This document shows positions 45,585 to 57,260 of a stretch of 64,000 nt of DNA, one piece after another. The number at the start of each line of letters is the position of its first letter. Position 1 is the stretch's first letter. The notes beneath the pieces are model-generated. The model worked only from the letters and a program-made list of their open reading frames with translations. It ran no database searches and had not been told where the DNA came from. Source of the DNA: Perca fluviatilis (Eukaryota > Chordata > Actinopteri > Perciformes > Percidae). Location of the stretch: positions 2,514,068 to 2,578,067 of the forward strand of contig NC_053116.1 of NCBI RefSeq assembly GCF_010015445.1, given 5' to 3'. The translations under genes and the position numbers were made by a program.

Positions 45585-46087
45585 ATATCTGGAGGGCAAT
45601 CCTTGCAATGATATCCAAAAGTTCTATAAATTCCAGACATCGGCTTATACAATTCAAGATTGTGCACAGGCTCCACTATACAAAATCAAGACTCCATACT
45701 ATATAGGCCTACCCTAACATCTCCCCCCTGTGTGATAAGTGTAAAAAGGACACAGGTACACTAATCCACCAGCTGTGGGTTTGCCCTAAGCTCCACAACT
45801 TCTGGTCACTAATATTTGACTACATCTCGAAGGCTTATGACAAACCTATTGGACCAGATCAATTTCTTGCCTTGTTCGACCTATCGGTGACCTCCACACT
45901 GGATAACCACGTTGTCCAAGCCATCTCACGGTGTACATTGCTAGCAAAACGCCTCATCCTACAACAATGGAAATCTGAATTTATCCCCACATTCCACCAA
46001 TGGTTGAGAGAACTGGGCAATGTTATCCACATGGAAAGCCTTCGATATAAGATTGCCAATCAAGAGAGGGTTTTTCTAAAAGTATAG
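45585..46087 (+). pseudogene. L1-type ORF2, C-terminal ~167 codons
   Basis: One frame reads from the 5' truncation to a TAG at 46085-46087. It contains RLIQFKIVHRLHYTKSRLH, a TAG stop near 45705, the cysteine block CDKCKKDTGTLIHQLWVC, and LLAKRLILQQWKSEFIP. This is the region after the RT in L1/Tx1-clade ORF2. Only one internal stop is seen, so the copy is fairly young. It is not the same copy as the LINE at 150-9722. Confidence 0.85.
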
Positions 46088-46358
46088 AAACCGCTTCTTG
46101 ACAAATGGTCGATAACCCAGCAGTCGTGAGTTGATTTACACATCTCATGTGCCTGACTAGTCCTATCAAGTTGTTGCCACAATTGTGTCACCACCTTTTC
46201 TCTTTTCCCCGAATATCTGTTGTTGCCATGTTAGTTGAGGTGTTTTACTTTTTATTTTAATTTTGTATTTTTTATATTTATATCTTTTCTGCCCTTCTCT
46301 CTCAGGCCCAGTTTAACACTCATCTGTTCTAAGTGTATGTGTATGCATGTCTATCTAC

Positions 46359-46360
<2 letters not shown>

Positions 46361-46429
<69 letters not shown>
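46361..46429. repeat. (TG)n microsatellite in the L1 3' UTR
   Basis: A pure TG run, followed downstream by more TG/TA-rich sequence and a G10 run at about 46580. Confidence 0.95.
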
Positions 46430-46430
<1 letters not shown>

Positions 46431-46807
46431 TGTATGTGAGTTTACGAGTATACATGTATGTGGATGTTTGCACTGTGTATAAGTCTATATTTTGTGTGCG
46501 TGAGCGTGTGTTTGTATGCGAGTACATGGCTATGCATGCACATATGGGTACATCTAAAGGTGTGTGTGTGTGTGTGTGTGGGGGGGGGGGGGTCTTCCCG
46601 TTACAATTTAACCACTCCTTTTTGATTTTGGTTGTTCCATGTTTCATTACTGGTTCTGCAGTGGTTTGCTTGTTTATTTATTTCTTCTACTGCCACCTCG
46701 TAGTTCGTGGGGTGCTGCTGTAATGTATATTGTGCCTGTCCTGGAAAATTTCAATATAGAGATCTGAAAAAAAAATTAAATAAAATAAAAAGATTAACTG
46801 GAACCTG

Positions 46808-47689
46808 TGGTAAGAGATTGCTGGCGTAACAAGCTCGCTGACCGCGCTCTCACTCACTCACACACACCGGCCATTTAGCAGGAAGAGGGGAACTGCAGGC
46901 CCTGGAGCTCTGTCCAGGCAGTGGTGTTTGGTAGTCCATTCACCCAAAAAACTGTGACTTTGCACGGGTATGGAGTGCCGCGGGCTGCCAGCCGTGACGG
47001 AGCTCAATCTACCTCACAGCAGGCCGGGGTCTGTGAAGGAAGGCAGGCCAGGCGGCGAGGCAGCAACACAGGCAGCACCAGCTATGCTCTATGCTCTCCC
47101 CCCAGCCCAAAAAAAAAAAAATCAGCTGTTCTGCTGCTACAAGTGTAATATTGTGATTATACAACAAAATAAGTGACCAATCTGTATTCATATTGTGGAG
47201 CAATTCGCTCTTGAAATACAAAAAACTGACTATTTATAATCCCTCCCTGTTTAGTAAACCAGCCAATTTACCATGGGATTTATCAAACTGAATAAATCCC
47301 GCCTGCAAATAAACACAAAACTGCTTTGCTTCCTCCATTGTGTTGTAAGTTAGACATCTGCTGAAAAAGTTATTGTATTCATTAGCATGATTGCCGTACT
47401 GTTTAGTTCAAAATCATCCAAAACACCAAAGGAAGACGAGCCGACCAAACGCGAGCTTTTATTTTGAAAAGTCGAAGCTCGAGCACGGCACCAGCCTCCC
47501 GGCTGAGACGGGAGCAGAGACTGTATATTACTAATATTATATTATGTTATTAATAAGGGCATGAGACAGGAGTTCTCTTTTTACTATGCTGCCATACCCG
47601 ACTCTAATAAAAAGGCAGAAAAGGGGTAGAAAATCCAGCTGTTCCACTTAGCTGCTCCCTCTAGAGGTCTGGAGAACTTCCGTTGTGGA
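46808..47689. other. No gene seen
   Basis: A more GC-rich stretch (46900-47060) passes into AT-rich DNA. Short frames here have no domain. It probably continues the repeat that was cut by the L1. Confidence 0.4.
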
Positions 47690-48099
47690 ATCTGGATGCA
47701 GCTTTTTTTTTGTTGCATTTGTTTTCGGGGTTTGTGTGCTTTTCTTTTTGCATCGTTTTTTATTCGCATCGCGTTTATGTATTTGGTTGTGTTGTGTGTA
47801 TTTGCATCGCATTTGCTGAATGCTGCCCGTGTGTTTTCAAATTAATGAAGTTGTTTTTCTTTTTGCATTGCTTCTTTTTTCGGGGTTTGCTTTTCTTTTT
47901 GCATCGTTTTTTAATTACAGCGCATTTGTATATTTGGTTGTGTTGTGTGTATATGCATGTGTTTTCTGAAGCTGCAGGGCGTTTGCTGAATGCTGCACAT
48001 GTGTTGTCAAATTAATTAAGTTGTTTTCTTAATTTGCTTGTGTTTTGTCTATTTGCATGTGTTTTCTGAAGTTGCAGGGCGTTTGCCCCTGTCGGCCAC

Positions 48100-48103
<4 letters not shown>
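47690..48103. mobile_element. Fragment related to the 49509 element's termini
   Basis: Its right end, TGTCGGCCACCGTA at about 48090-48103, matches the terminus of the 8.2-kb element (TACGGTGGCCG inverted). Inside it has the same style of loose tandem units (TGTGTTTTCTGAAG, GCAGGGCGTTTGC) as that element's ends. No left terminus was found. It may be a MITE or solo end of a related family. Confidence 0.5.

Positions 48104-48178
<75 letters not shown>
48103..48178. repeat. (CA)n microsatellite
   Basis: A pure CA run beside the terminus-like sequence above. Confidence 0.95.
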
Positions 48179-48180
<2 letters not shown>

Positions 48181-48481
48181 AACCTCAGTGGTTACAATAC
48201 TGTGCTGTTGTGTTCCAAGGCGAACAATCACATATACAGTCCTAATGGACTGTATAGTTTTATTGTGTTTCTGTCCACTTTGAATACAGTGTGTTTTACG
48301 ATGATAAAAGTACCGATTATTTACATGGAGTCTGGTGGGTTTGGCGAAGGCCTGTTAAAGAGCGAAGATTACAATAGAGCTTACGAACAAATGCTTATTT
48401 AAATACTTCCTGTCATATCGTTGCTGAGAGAAGAGATCACAGGAAGGAGAGAAAGATCAACTGAAGGTTTAATGACCAAAC

Positions 48482-48674
48482 CTGCTCTGTGTAACCGAAG
48501 CTGAGGGTTGAAAACAGCGTCCAGTAGCTCCCGTTGTCGCTCGTTCTCCTCTTTTGAACGACAAAGTTCCTCCTCGTACTCTGCTATCGTTCTTTCAAAC
48601 AGCCCAAATATCTCTTCAGCAGCCGCAGTTAGTCGCTGCTCCACCAACGCTCTCAGCATCTGGACTTTACACAT
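48482..48674 (-). CDS. Fish zinc-finger gene, 5' exon
   Basis: It encodes 64 residues starting MCKVQMLRALVEQRLTAAAE, then EIFGLFERTIAEYEEELCRS, and ending NPQLRLHRA plus one base. A GT donor follows at 48481-48480. This coiled-coil-like start is the usual first coding exon of many percomorph C2H2 zinc-finger genes. Its phase (one extra base) exactly fits the acceptor of the zinc-finger exon at 27461, where the split codon would give Asp before VQQLS. The same-strand order is right, with a ~21-kb intron. It might instead be the start of another gene lost or lying elsewhere, but no other partner exon is in the window. Confidence 0.75.
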
Positions 48675-48800
48675 TTTACCTCTTTCTCAACACAACAAAG
48701 ATACTCTGCTAACAGGCGTTTCAACTAGACGCCATCTTGTTCAAAGTGTGAAGTTAGCCGCAGTAAAGACTAAAGCTTCCGGTGCGGATTAGTTGCTAAG
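48675..48800 (-). promoter_or_regulatory. Likely promoter/5' UTR of the zinc-finger exon
   Basis: Upstream of the ATG on the minus strand are CAAGATGGCG (YY1-like) at about 48730-48740 and CACCGGAAGC (ETS-like) near 48776-48785, a common pair in TATA-less vertebrate promoters. No TATA box is evident. The assignment is by position and motif only. Confidence 0.45.
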
Positions 48801-49502
48801 CTTCAAAATAAAAGTCCGGAATTGTTTCAGATTTCCTCTAAAAAACACGCAGGAATATAAATGATTTTAGGGGGAACTATGCAGCTTTTTTAAGCTTAAT
48901 TTACCTTAACTGAACAGCTTCGTAGTCATTGGAATCGTTATAGCTCACCCTAGCGCCTGTGAGCGTCAAGAAGTATCGCTAGATATCAAGTCTCACGATG
49001 TATCGAATTGCTTCACGGCACTGCACACATACTCAAGTAAAGTACAAGTATCTCAACATTTGGACTGAAGTACAAGTACTGGATTACATGTACTTAGTTA
49101 CATTCCAGCGCTGCCTACATTATAACCATCCAGTCTTTTTTCCACTGGCCAAAAAGTGATTGCAGCTTCTGCCTTGTGTTTAAAAAGGTTGTTTCTTCCT
49201 CAAAATGACTAGATTTTATTCATGAGGCTTTTATCTGACAGATTATAGCCCACACTGAACTTTCTACCTGTTGAAATACCTTTTTAAAGGGCCAGTACAT
49301 CCAGTAACACACCGTTTACTAAAGAAGTTGTTGACTGGGAGGTTCCACACTGAGTCTGACTCTGTCAGGCTAGAGAACACTTGGGAGGTAAAAAGATACA
49401 TTTCATCACATAAGAAGCTGAAATATATATTTTTTTGAAAAGTTGAAGGCTTAATCTGTGATGCTGTCAAAGCTGGAAGAAGAAATGAATCAACTTCAAA
49501 GG
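48801..49502. other. No gene seen; hAT end fragment
   Basis: About 49020-49113 (ACTCAAGTAAAGTACAAGTA to CATTCCAGCGCTG) looks like the terminus of the TACTTGAGT-type hAT family seen at 11455. The remainder up to the target duplication at 49503 is unassigned. Confidence 0.5.
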
Positions 49503-49508
49503 GGAGAG

Positions 49509-50346
49509 TACGGTGGCCGAGAAGGGTCACAACACATACAAACGCCACAACAACATATTCAGAAAACACCTCCAAATTCAGAAAACACATGCAAACACCG
49601 CCACAACAACTACATATTCAGAAAACACCAACCCAAAAACACCTACAAAACCACAACAACTACAAAGTAAACAACTCCAAACAAGAAAACACATACAAAC
49701 CACAACAACAACATCGATTCAGAAAACACCTCCAAAACAAGAAAACACATACAAACGCCACAACAACTACATATTCAGAAAACAACTCAATACAAACACA
49801 TAACAAACGCACACAACTACATATTCAGAAAACAACTCCAAATTGCAAGACGACAACGGAAATGTTTCCAGGGGACCAATAATCAGTGACAGCCGCATCC
49901 ATCCGGTTGTTTTCGGCTAGCTATCTAAATCCGATCTGAATTTGTGCGTTTTTGTTGTCTATGGCTACAAGAGGACGAGGTAAGTGTTTCTCTTTTATTA
50001 TGACAGACTTGTCGATGTGCTCTGATACTGAAGTGGTTTTGTGTGTTTTCAACGTATTAAGTTAGTGTCCCCATAACGTATTAGTCCACACAGATAATTG
50101 TTAAACGTTCTGCCAACGTTGTTAGCTGGAAACGCGCTGGCTCCTCCGCTTCTGGTCACTAAATAGATGCATTACCGGCGTTTGTATATTGTTGTCCTGA
50201 TATCTGAACTATTTATTTATTTTTCAGATTGAAATGTTCTGTCCGTTTTGTGGTGTGCAACTGGGGACGCTCCCAAGTTTTGCCCGCGTCGTGTGGTCAG
50301 AACGTGGGTTCCTTACGCGGCGCGTCAGCCTACAGGTAACATCCCC
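49509..50346 (+). repeat. Left terminal inverted repeat, ~840 bp
   Basis: It matches 56846-57731 inverted, from the tip through the ~56-bp array, the start exon (ATG at 49961) and the zinc-ribbon exon (50228-50335), and diverges a few bases after that exon's donor (GTAACATCCCC). The array here is more worn than on the right. Confidence 0.9.
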
Positions 50347-52120
50347 TACGATGCTCCTATTTATCAATTTATCAACCCCCATTAAAGCATATTAGTTATT
50401 ATAATTAATCTTTGTGTGTGTGTGTCCATAACTTTAGATGAACCCTCAGAGGATGACCTAATACGTGCCTACTTCAGAAAGGACCACTCCAACGAGGTTA
50501 TTAGAGATTTTTGGAGACAAAGCATGGGATTGTAATGAGCCTGAAAACTCTAAAAGAAGGCTGAAACGGCTAAACCTAAGTCGGAGAGCAAATTACACTC
50601 CACTGGAGACTGTGAATGCTGCCATCACTACTGAATTGAATGGCTCAGGACAGCTGTTGGGCTACAGGGCTATGTGTCAGACCCTCCGACAGAAGCATTC
50701 ACTGACAGTAAGACGGAGACAATGTCATGCAAGCCCTCAGATTATTAAATCCAACAGGAGTATCTCTCCGTCATAGGCGAGATTTGTTAGGGCGATCCTA
50801 TTGGCACCGCAGGACCCAATCAGGTGTGGCACGTGGATGGCTATGACAAGCTCAAGCCCTTTGGGATTGCCATCAGTGGCTGCACCACGGGTATTCAAGG
50901 CGGATTATGTGGCTCAGTAGTGGCAGCACCAACAATGACCCTGCAGTAATAGCTCACCATTACCTGCAGTGTGTTTCGAAGCTGTGGCCTTCCGGCTCGT
51001 CTTCGGACAGACTTGTGGGACAGAAAACGGAGACATGGCTGCCATCCACTGTTCTTTAAGAGAGGACCACACCGATGAATTTGCGGGTTCTCTCAGCCAC
51101 ATGTATGGCACTTCAACTGCCAATCAAAGGATTGAAAGCTGGTGGTCCTTTTTCAGGAAACAGAGGTACGTTTTTAGATGTTATAGAGGGTGTGAAATAG
51201 AAGACTTGTACACATATTTTCCAATACTGTTTATTTCTGTAATCTTGGCACCATACAATGCTGACTTTGAAAATGTAGGCTTACATACATGAATTAGGGC
51301 TGTGTACTGTCGATAGTGCAATAGTTATTACAAGTAAAAGGATTAGTGTGCGTGGTTGTTTCAAATTGTAATAACGGAAACCAAGTGTTGACAGTCCAAC
51401 ATTCTGCTGGGGAATGCAGTGCAGAATGTTGTTTTCCAAGACTGTCACATAATTTATAAAGTATTTGTGTTAAACATTTGTACAAAACTGAAATCACTGT
51501 GTATACTTTAACTCCATTATTAGGACACAGTTCTGGATGGATTTATTCAGTGACCTGAGAGAGAGACACTACTCAACGGCACCCATGAACACAAGTGCCT
51601 TGTACGGCGTATGTGTTCCTGGGCATCTTTCAGAAAGAGCTTGATGAGCACGCCGAGCTTTGGAATAACCATACCATCAGGCCTGTCCGTCAGTCTCTCT
51701 GTCCATCTGGGAAACCGGAGACCATGTACCACCTGCCTCACAGGTTTGTATGTAGCACCTGTATTGTCATTTTCAATAAATGTTTGGTTGTTTTCACTTG
51801 TGTAGGTCTAATATTGATTACCAAAGCCAACATGATTGATGACGTGACTATACCCTAGCCTTTGAGATTTAAATACTATTCATAATGAGTTCACTGTTTT
51901 CTGTGCGGCCTTAGGTTTGGTGGAAGGGATTGTGGATTCCCAGTGGATCCCCAAGTGTTACAGGAGTTCAAAGACCTTCTGCCACCCACGAACAGTTTGT
52001 GTGGAGATGCTAACCTCCAAGCATATTTTACCAACTTGGAGAGACAGAGCCAGCTCGCTCCACCCATAAACTGGCCAGCTGCTGTTGACAACTACATTAG
52101 ACTTAAGGAAATGGCTGGTC

Positions 52121-52125
<5 letters not shown>
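49961..52125 (+). pseudogene. Integrase-type (DDE) transposase, 5 exons, frameshifted
   Basis: Exons by splice signals: 49961-49979, 50228-50335 (zinc ribbon, MFCPFCG...), 50438-51165, 51524-51743, 51915-52125. Exon 3 begins DEPSEDDLIRAYF, with a helix-turn-helix-like stretch (TLKRRLKRLNLSRR) and GSGQLLGYRAM. The catalytic core is readable across shifts: VWHVDGYDKLKPFG near 50820-50865 (first D), LRTD next to CGTENGDMAA near 51005-51030 (second D), and NQRIESWWSFFRKQR near 51120-51165 (E). The last exon ([17 protein letters not shown] ... KEMAGL) is intact. At least six single-base shifts break it. It would cut and join the element ends. A polyadenylation signal follows at 52565. Confidence 0.8.
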
Positions 52126-52163
<38 letters not shown>

Positions 52164-52334
52164 CACACAGACAGACACACACAGACAGACACACACAGAC
52201 AGACACACACAGACACACACACAGACAGACAGACACACACAGACAGACAGACACACACAGACAGACAGAGACACACACAGACAGAGACACACACACACAG
52301 ACAGACAGAGACAGACAGACAGACAGAGACACAG
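52124..52334. repeat. (GA)n and (CACACAGACAGA)n microsatellite
   Basis: It starts at the stop codon of the integrase gene, so lies in its 3' UTR. Confidence 0.95.
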
Positions 52335-52564
52335 ACGTCCTCCTCGGAGAAGGGACAGCAGCTAAATATGTATCTGCCTGCCACAACCTGAGGGACTCAC
52401 TACTATAAGATTGTACAAAATTGTTAAGTATTACATTGTGTTTTGTAATGTTGTATGTTTATGACACTGTATAGATTATGTGACACCTACTGTATGTATT
52501 TGTGATATGTACTATATGTATTTTCTGTAAACTGCTTTGGCAACATGTTTTCTTTGTTCATGCC

Positions 52565-52570
52565 AATAAA
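52565..52570 (+). promoter_or_regulatory. Polyadenylation signal AATAAA
   Basis: AATAAA in CCAATAAAGC, 440 bases after the integrase stop and followed by a TG-containing stretch. It is the most likely 3' end of that transcript. Confidence 0.6.
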
Positions 52571-52855
52571 GCAAATTGAATTGATTGACAGCATGGTGTA
52601 CTGATATGGACACCTTTAATGTTTGACACATGGTTAAATTAAAAGCAAAGATATGAATAGATTGCAATGACTTTCCCTTACTTTTTCCACCATCACAATG
52701 TATGTTTTTGGGGTTAACCTAGTATTGATAAATACGGTATGCTGAAGCTAATGGTGACTTTCCTGCTAGATTGGTAACATTTCATGACCAATTTATGCGA
52801 CAACAAAAAAACTTCATTCTGACAGCCCTTGCAAAATATTTCAGAATAGACAAAC

Positions 52856-53510
52856 TTTTTCTTATAAAAAATGTATTTCTTTTTCCTATAAAAAAATCAT
52901 TGGATTTCAGTAACAGCAATGCAAAGCTGTCACAAAAAGTTTCCAAATAGAGAAACTTGCACCTCTTCCTATAAAAAAATCATTGGATTTCTGTAAACAA
53001 TGTAACAGTACAAACAGTAAAGTGCAAACAGTAACAGCAATGCAAATCTGCCACAAAGTTTCCAAATAGAGAATCTTGCACCTCTTCCTATAAAAAAATC
53101 ATTGGATTTCTGTAAACAATGTAACAGTACAAACAGTAAAGTGCAAACAGTAACAGCAATGCAAATCTGCCACAAAGTTTCCAAATATAGAAACCTGCAA
53201 CTTTTTCCTATAAAAAATCATTGGATTTCAGTAACAGCAATGCAATCTGTCACAAAAAGTTTCCAAATAGAGAAACTTTCACCTCTTCCTATAAAAAATC
53301 ATTGAATTTCTGTAAACAATGTAACAGTACAAACAGTAAAGTGCAAACAGTAACCGCAATGCAAATCTGCCACAAAAGTTTTCAAATAGAGAAACTAGCA
53401 CTTTTTCCTATAAAAAAATGATTGGATTTCTGTTAACAATGTAACAGTAGAAACAGTAAAGTGCAATGCATACAGTAACAACAGCAATGCAAATTTGCCA
53501 CCAAATGTTA
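52856..53510. repeat. Tandem repeat, long (~118 bp) and short (~85 bp) units
   Basis: About six units share CCTATAAAAAAATCATTGG, GTAACAGCAATGCAAATCTG and GTTTCCAAATAGAGAAAC. Long units add a block with TAAACAATGTAACAGTAC and AAACAGTAAAGTGC. The order by eye is short, long, long, short, long, long, suggesting a three-unit higher-order repeat. It separates the 3' ends of the two convergent genes. Confidence 0.9.
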
Positions 53511-53526
53511 ATTTCTGATTGACACC

Positions 53527-56500
53527 TCAAAGGAGCCCAAATCCAGGGGCGTTCTTGATTCCATAATTCATGGCTTCCTCAAAGATTTCATATGAGGGTA
53601 AGATCGGGAGTTTTATTGTGTTAGGTAGCCAAGCACTCTCTCCTCCTCATGGCGATTTGAGCTACCAGTTGGGCTCATTTGTGGACGGAACAGTGACTCT
53701 ACACTCTCGGCTGTCAGGTCTTCCGCACTGTAACATATTAAAAAAAAAGTTCCCCAAAAAAAAAAAGACAAAAGTTGAGGGTAGCCAGGCCATCCTTGAA
53801 CCTATAACCGGGTTGGGTTGAGGGTGAGGGGAAGAGGCAGATCATGGTAAGTCCTTAATGCTATTGGCAGTAGGACTCTCACTTTTGACACAACCATTTG
53901 TTAGACACTCATTTGAGTTTTGTGAATTCTTACAAAGTAGTCAGAGTGACCTACCTCTGGAAGGAAACATGGTTACGTAGTGTGTGAAGTACCACTGGAT
54001 GTAACCACCACAACTTTTTCCTTATCCTCCAGTGTCCTTAGGCATCGATAGCATCCTGCTGTTTGAAGCATGCTGGAGTGCTTATCTGAGTTCCATGAGT
54101 TCTTCCAATGTTCTAGCATTCTTAATCTAGAGTAAAATAAAAGCAATGAACAGACAAAAACCCATTATACATGTCACAAAGGATGAGACTATAGAATATT
54201 TTAAATTTCTCTTTGACAGGAGTTTGTATTGGTTGGAATTTAGTACAATCTGTACATATTAGTGACAAAGCATGGAAGTCACTGGCTTTATTCCAGTATC
54301 ACACTGGTTTTTCAAGCTAATGGGGTGTCCATATGGTTGATTGTTCATCAAAATATTAATAAAATATTTTTTCTTGAATATGCTTAAAAAAATAATTACA
54401 ATTACCTCAAGGAGAACATTCCTGACTTCAGTATCAGGTATGTCCTCAATTGGGGCCTCAATGGTCTTCACTTTACCAACCAGGTACTGGTAGAAGCTCG
54501 GGGGAAAGCATCGAGGCCCTGGACCACCATGTACAATAGAGACCGCAACCATTCTTCCAACATGGAAATACCATCACCCTCTGCAGCTAACAATGGCAAT
54601 GTTCCACGGTTAGTTCGAATAGATTTATAATATTGTCAAAATGTGACAAAAAGCAAATTACCTTTGCTATTAAATGACAGGTATTTGCCATCATCTTTGC
54701 CTTTCAAAAATCGACTGGTTTTAATGGCGTCCATCAAGAGTGTCAGAAATTCCCAGTGGGCCCTCCTGTGTCCACAGCCTCCTCTGTTTGCCCGATGTCA
54801 TCAGTGAATTTGACCAAAAGGCTACAGGTGGGGTCAAATGAGGAACGTTTGAATCCCCTCAGAGCACCATCCCAGACATTAGCACGGTTTATATTTAACC
54901 TGCTACAGCTTTTTGTGTTTATGTTGTGTGACAGATTTGACAGAATGTCTGCAGCCGTCAGTCCAATATCTGCGTCTCTGCAACACAAGAAAGAGAAACA
55001 TTAACACTGCCTTTTATGCGGATAATTAATATATTAATCTTTTATGGGCCAATTACAGTGAGTACACCATATGAGTGTGATCAAATGTGATGGGCATAAG
55101 CATGAAGCACACATTGCAAGCTTTCAATCATTTCTGCCAGATTTTTTTTCTGTAAAAAAATATATAAAATTTAAATATTTACTTTAATAATTGTATGGCC
55201 AAGAAACCAGGTAAAATGCCCAATGTAGCTTGAACTATTTAATATTTCATCTGAGGAAAAAACAAAAAGAAAAAACAAAGGTCGACAGCATTATTTCTAT
55301 CAAAGTACCTGTCTTCCTCCTGAAAATTCTCTACTTCCTCAACATCAGAGCAACTGCTGTCAATGACAACTGGTGCATAGATCTTGGTATATGTGCTGTG
55401 GATTAAAGGAACAATGAAATACTAAAACAAGATGGTTGTGAAATTACAGTAAAAAAGGTGTTATACTTGGTACTGTAATCCATTACATTCAGCAGTCAAT
55501 ATTTCATGCTAAACCCAGAGCCAAAAGTATTACTGCAATGAAGAGAACAATTTTAATCCATTGTGACTTACTTGTAGAAGTCACATGATGTGGTGTTTTT
55601 GGGTCCTGCTCCTGCTCCGTTGGCCTGTTGATGAAAGTAGAGATAACACCAAAAAAATTAACAATAATTACATCACCACATCATTAACATAAACTTAATA
55701 ACATTACAGAATAATACATACTTGCCCATCAGATGCCCTGGACATTGTTGGTGGACATTGTTTTGGTGACCTAAAACAAACAAATAATTTGAATCATTTA
55801 ATTTAAATCATAATATAAGTAATTGTTAATATGATTTAAAGAACACAACATGCTTGATCTATTCCTTATAGCAATTTAAAAAAAAATAATGCTGTGAAAT
55901 ACGTGGGTATTTAAAAATCGCTAGCACAGGTCTCAAAATGGCGGGATAAACTTACATTTTCATTGGAAGCCTAGCAAATGCTTCATCATCGGATTCTGAA
56001 GATGAGTCATCTCCATGACCTTGGAAAAGAGAAAATGATGCATCATTATTAGGCTAGGTATATGCAAAATATATGGCAATTTTACAACCAGCTCGAATCA
56101 AATTAAGGACTCGCTCAATTACCAACCATTAGCAATTATTATTATTATTATTTTACATACATGTACTTCAATACTTACTCAAATCCTGAAGGGGGCAGAT
56201 GTACAGTACGATCCTCTGGTAAGCTTTTCCAATGGCCTCTTTATAATGTTCAAGGACAAAAGGTCTGTCTGTGCCTGGTATATTTTGAACCTGAGAGCCA
56301 TCAGGATAGACCAGGACATATTCTCCATTGTACATCGTGTCTTGATTAAAATTTTGCTGTTTTTTTATAGCAGCTGGCAAAATGTGTTTTGATGACCACA
56401 GGGGTTCAACATTTAATGGCAATGTTTTCCCTCTTATAGGTTTTAACCCATTTTTTGTTCTGGTCATTATGCCAATCGAAATCTACAGAAATAAGAAAAG

Positions 56501-57260
56501 AAGAGAAAAAAGAAAAACAAACATGTTAAAGACTGTGTGTAATAGTCACATTGCGACCTTAAACCTCCATATTAGCTTACCTTGACCGTAATGTTTGGTT
56601 TCTTTTTAGGCTTTGAAAAGGTCCTCCTCTCAGCCTCTTTAACTTCCCTGAACCTCATGAATTGAGCTGCTCTTCCTTGGATACTTGTCTCATTCACTAA
56701 CACTAACACACACACATACACACACACACACACACTCTGATTCATTATAGCTATGATTTTTGATTGGTTGATAAATTGTCGCCTTTCTGACAGCTAAAAC
56801 CACGGGACAATTCAATGCAGCACAGTGGAATGGGAGCACAGTAAGGGGATGTTACCTGTAGGCCCACGGCCTTCGCATGATGACGTGGATGGACGCTCCG
56901 TAAGGAACCCCACGTTCTGACCACACGACGGGCAAAACTTGGGAGCGCCCCCCCAGTTGCACACCCACAAACGGACAGAACATTTCAATCTGAAAAGTAA
57001 ATAAATAGTTCAGATATCAGGACAACAATATACAAACGCCCGGTAATGCATCTATTTAGTGACCAGAAGCAGGGGAAGCCAGCTAGTTTCCAGCTAACAA
57101 CGTTGGCAGAACATTTAACAATTATCTGTGTGGACTAATACGTTATGGGGACACTAACTTAAACGTTGAAAACACACAAAACCACTTCAGTATCAGAGCA
57201 CATCGACAAGTCTGTCATAATAAAAGAGAAACACTTACTTCGTCTTTTTGCTGTAGCCAT
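53527..57260 (-). pseudogene. HECT-type (G2E3-like) ubiquitin-ligase-like gene, ~12 exons
   Basis: Exons by splice signals: start exon from ATG at 57260, zinc ribbon 56856-56989, 56581-56696, 56179-56482, 55956-56019, 55722-55770, 55572-55624, 55309-55395, 54662-54977, 54416-54580, 53951-54126, 53527-53801. The 56179 exon holds RGKTLPLNVEPLWSS and YPDGSQVQNIPGTDRPF. The HECT-like part starts with LLVKFTDDIGQTEEAVDTGG and continues MVAVSIVHGGPGPRCFPPSF, TIEAPIEDIPDTEVRNVLLE and the end [20 protein letters not shown]. The segment where a HECT catalytic cysteine would lie, before LPILPSYE, looks deleted, and there are a few single-base shifts. Fish relatives are usually called G2/M-phase-specific E3 ligase-like. 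Why a transposon carries it is unknown. Confidence 0.8.

Larger units (their letters stand above)
45585..46789 (+). mobile_element. 5'-truncated L1-type LINE with 18-bp TSD
   Basis: The insert is flanked by AAGATTAACTGGAACCTG at 45567-45584 and 46790-46807, a perfect 18-bp target duplication. It ends in an A-rich tail (46767-46789). It contains the ORF2 C-terminus and a ~700-bp 3' UTR with TG repeats and a G run. The truncated 5' end, tail and duplication are the hallmarks of target-primed L1 insertion. Confidence 0.95.

Noticed and set aside
49513..49882. Repetitive open frames in the left transposon end (and 57299-57782)
   Set aside because: They come from the ~56-bp terminal array, which happens to lack stops in some frames. 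The sense transcripts of both genes start further inside.
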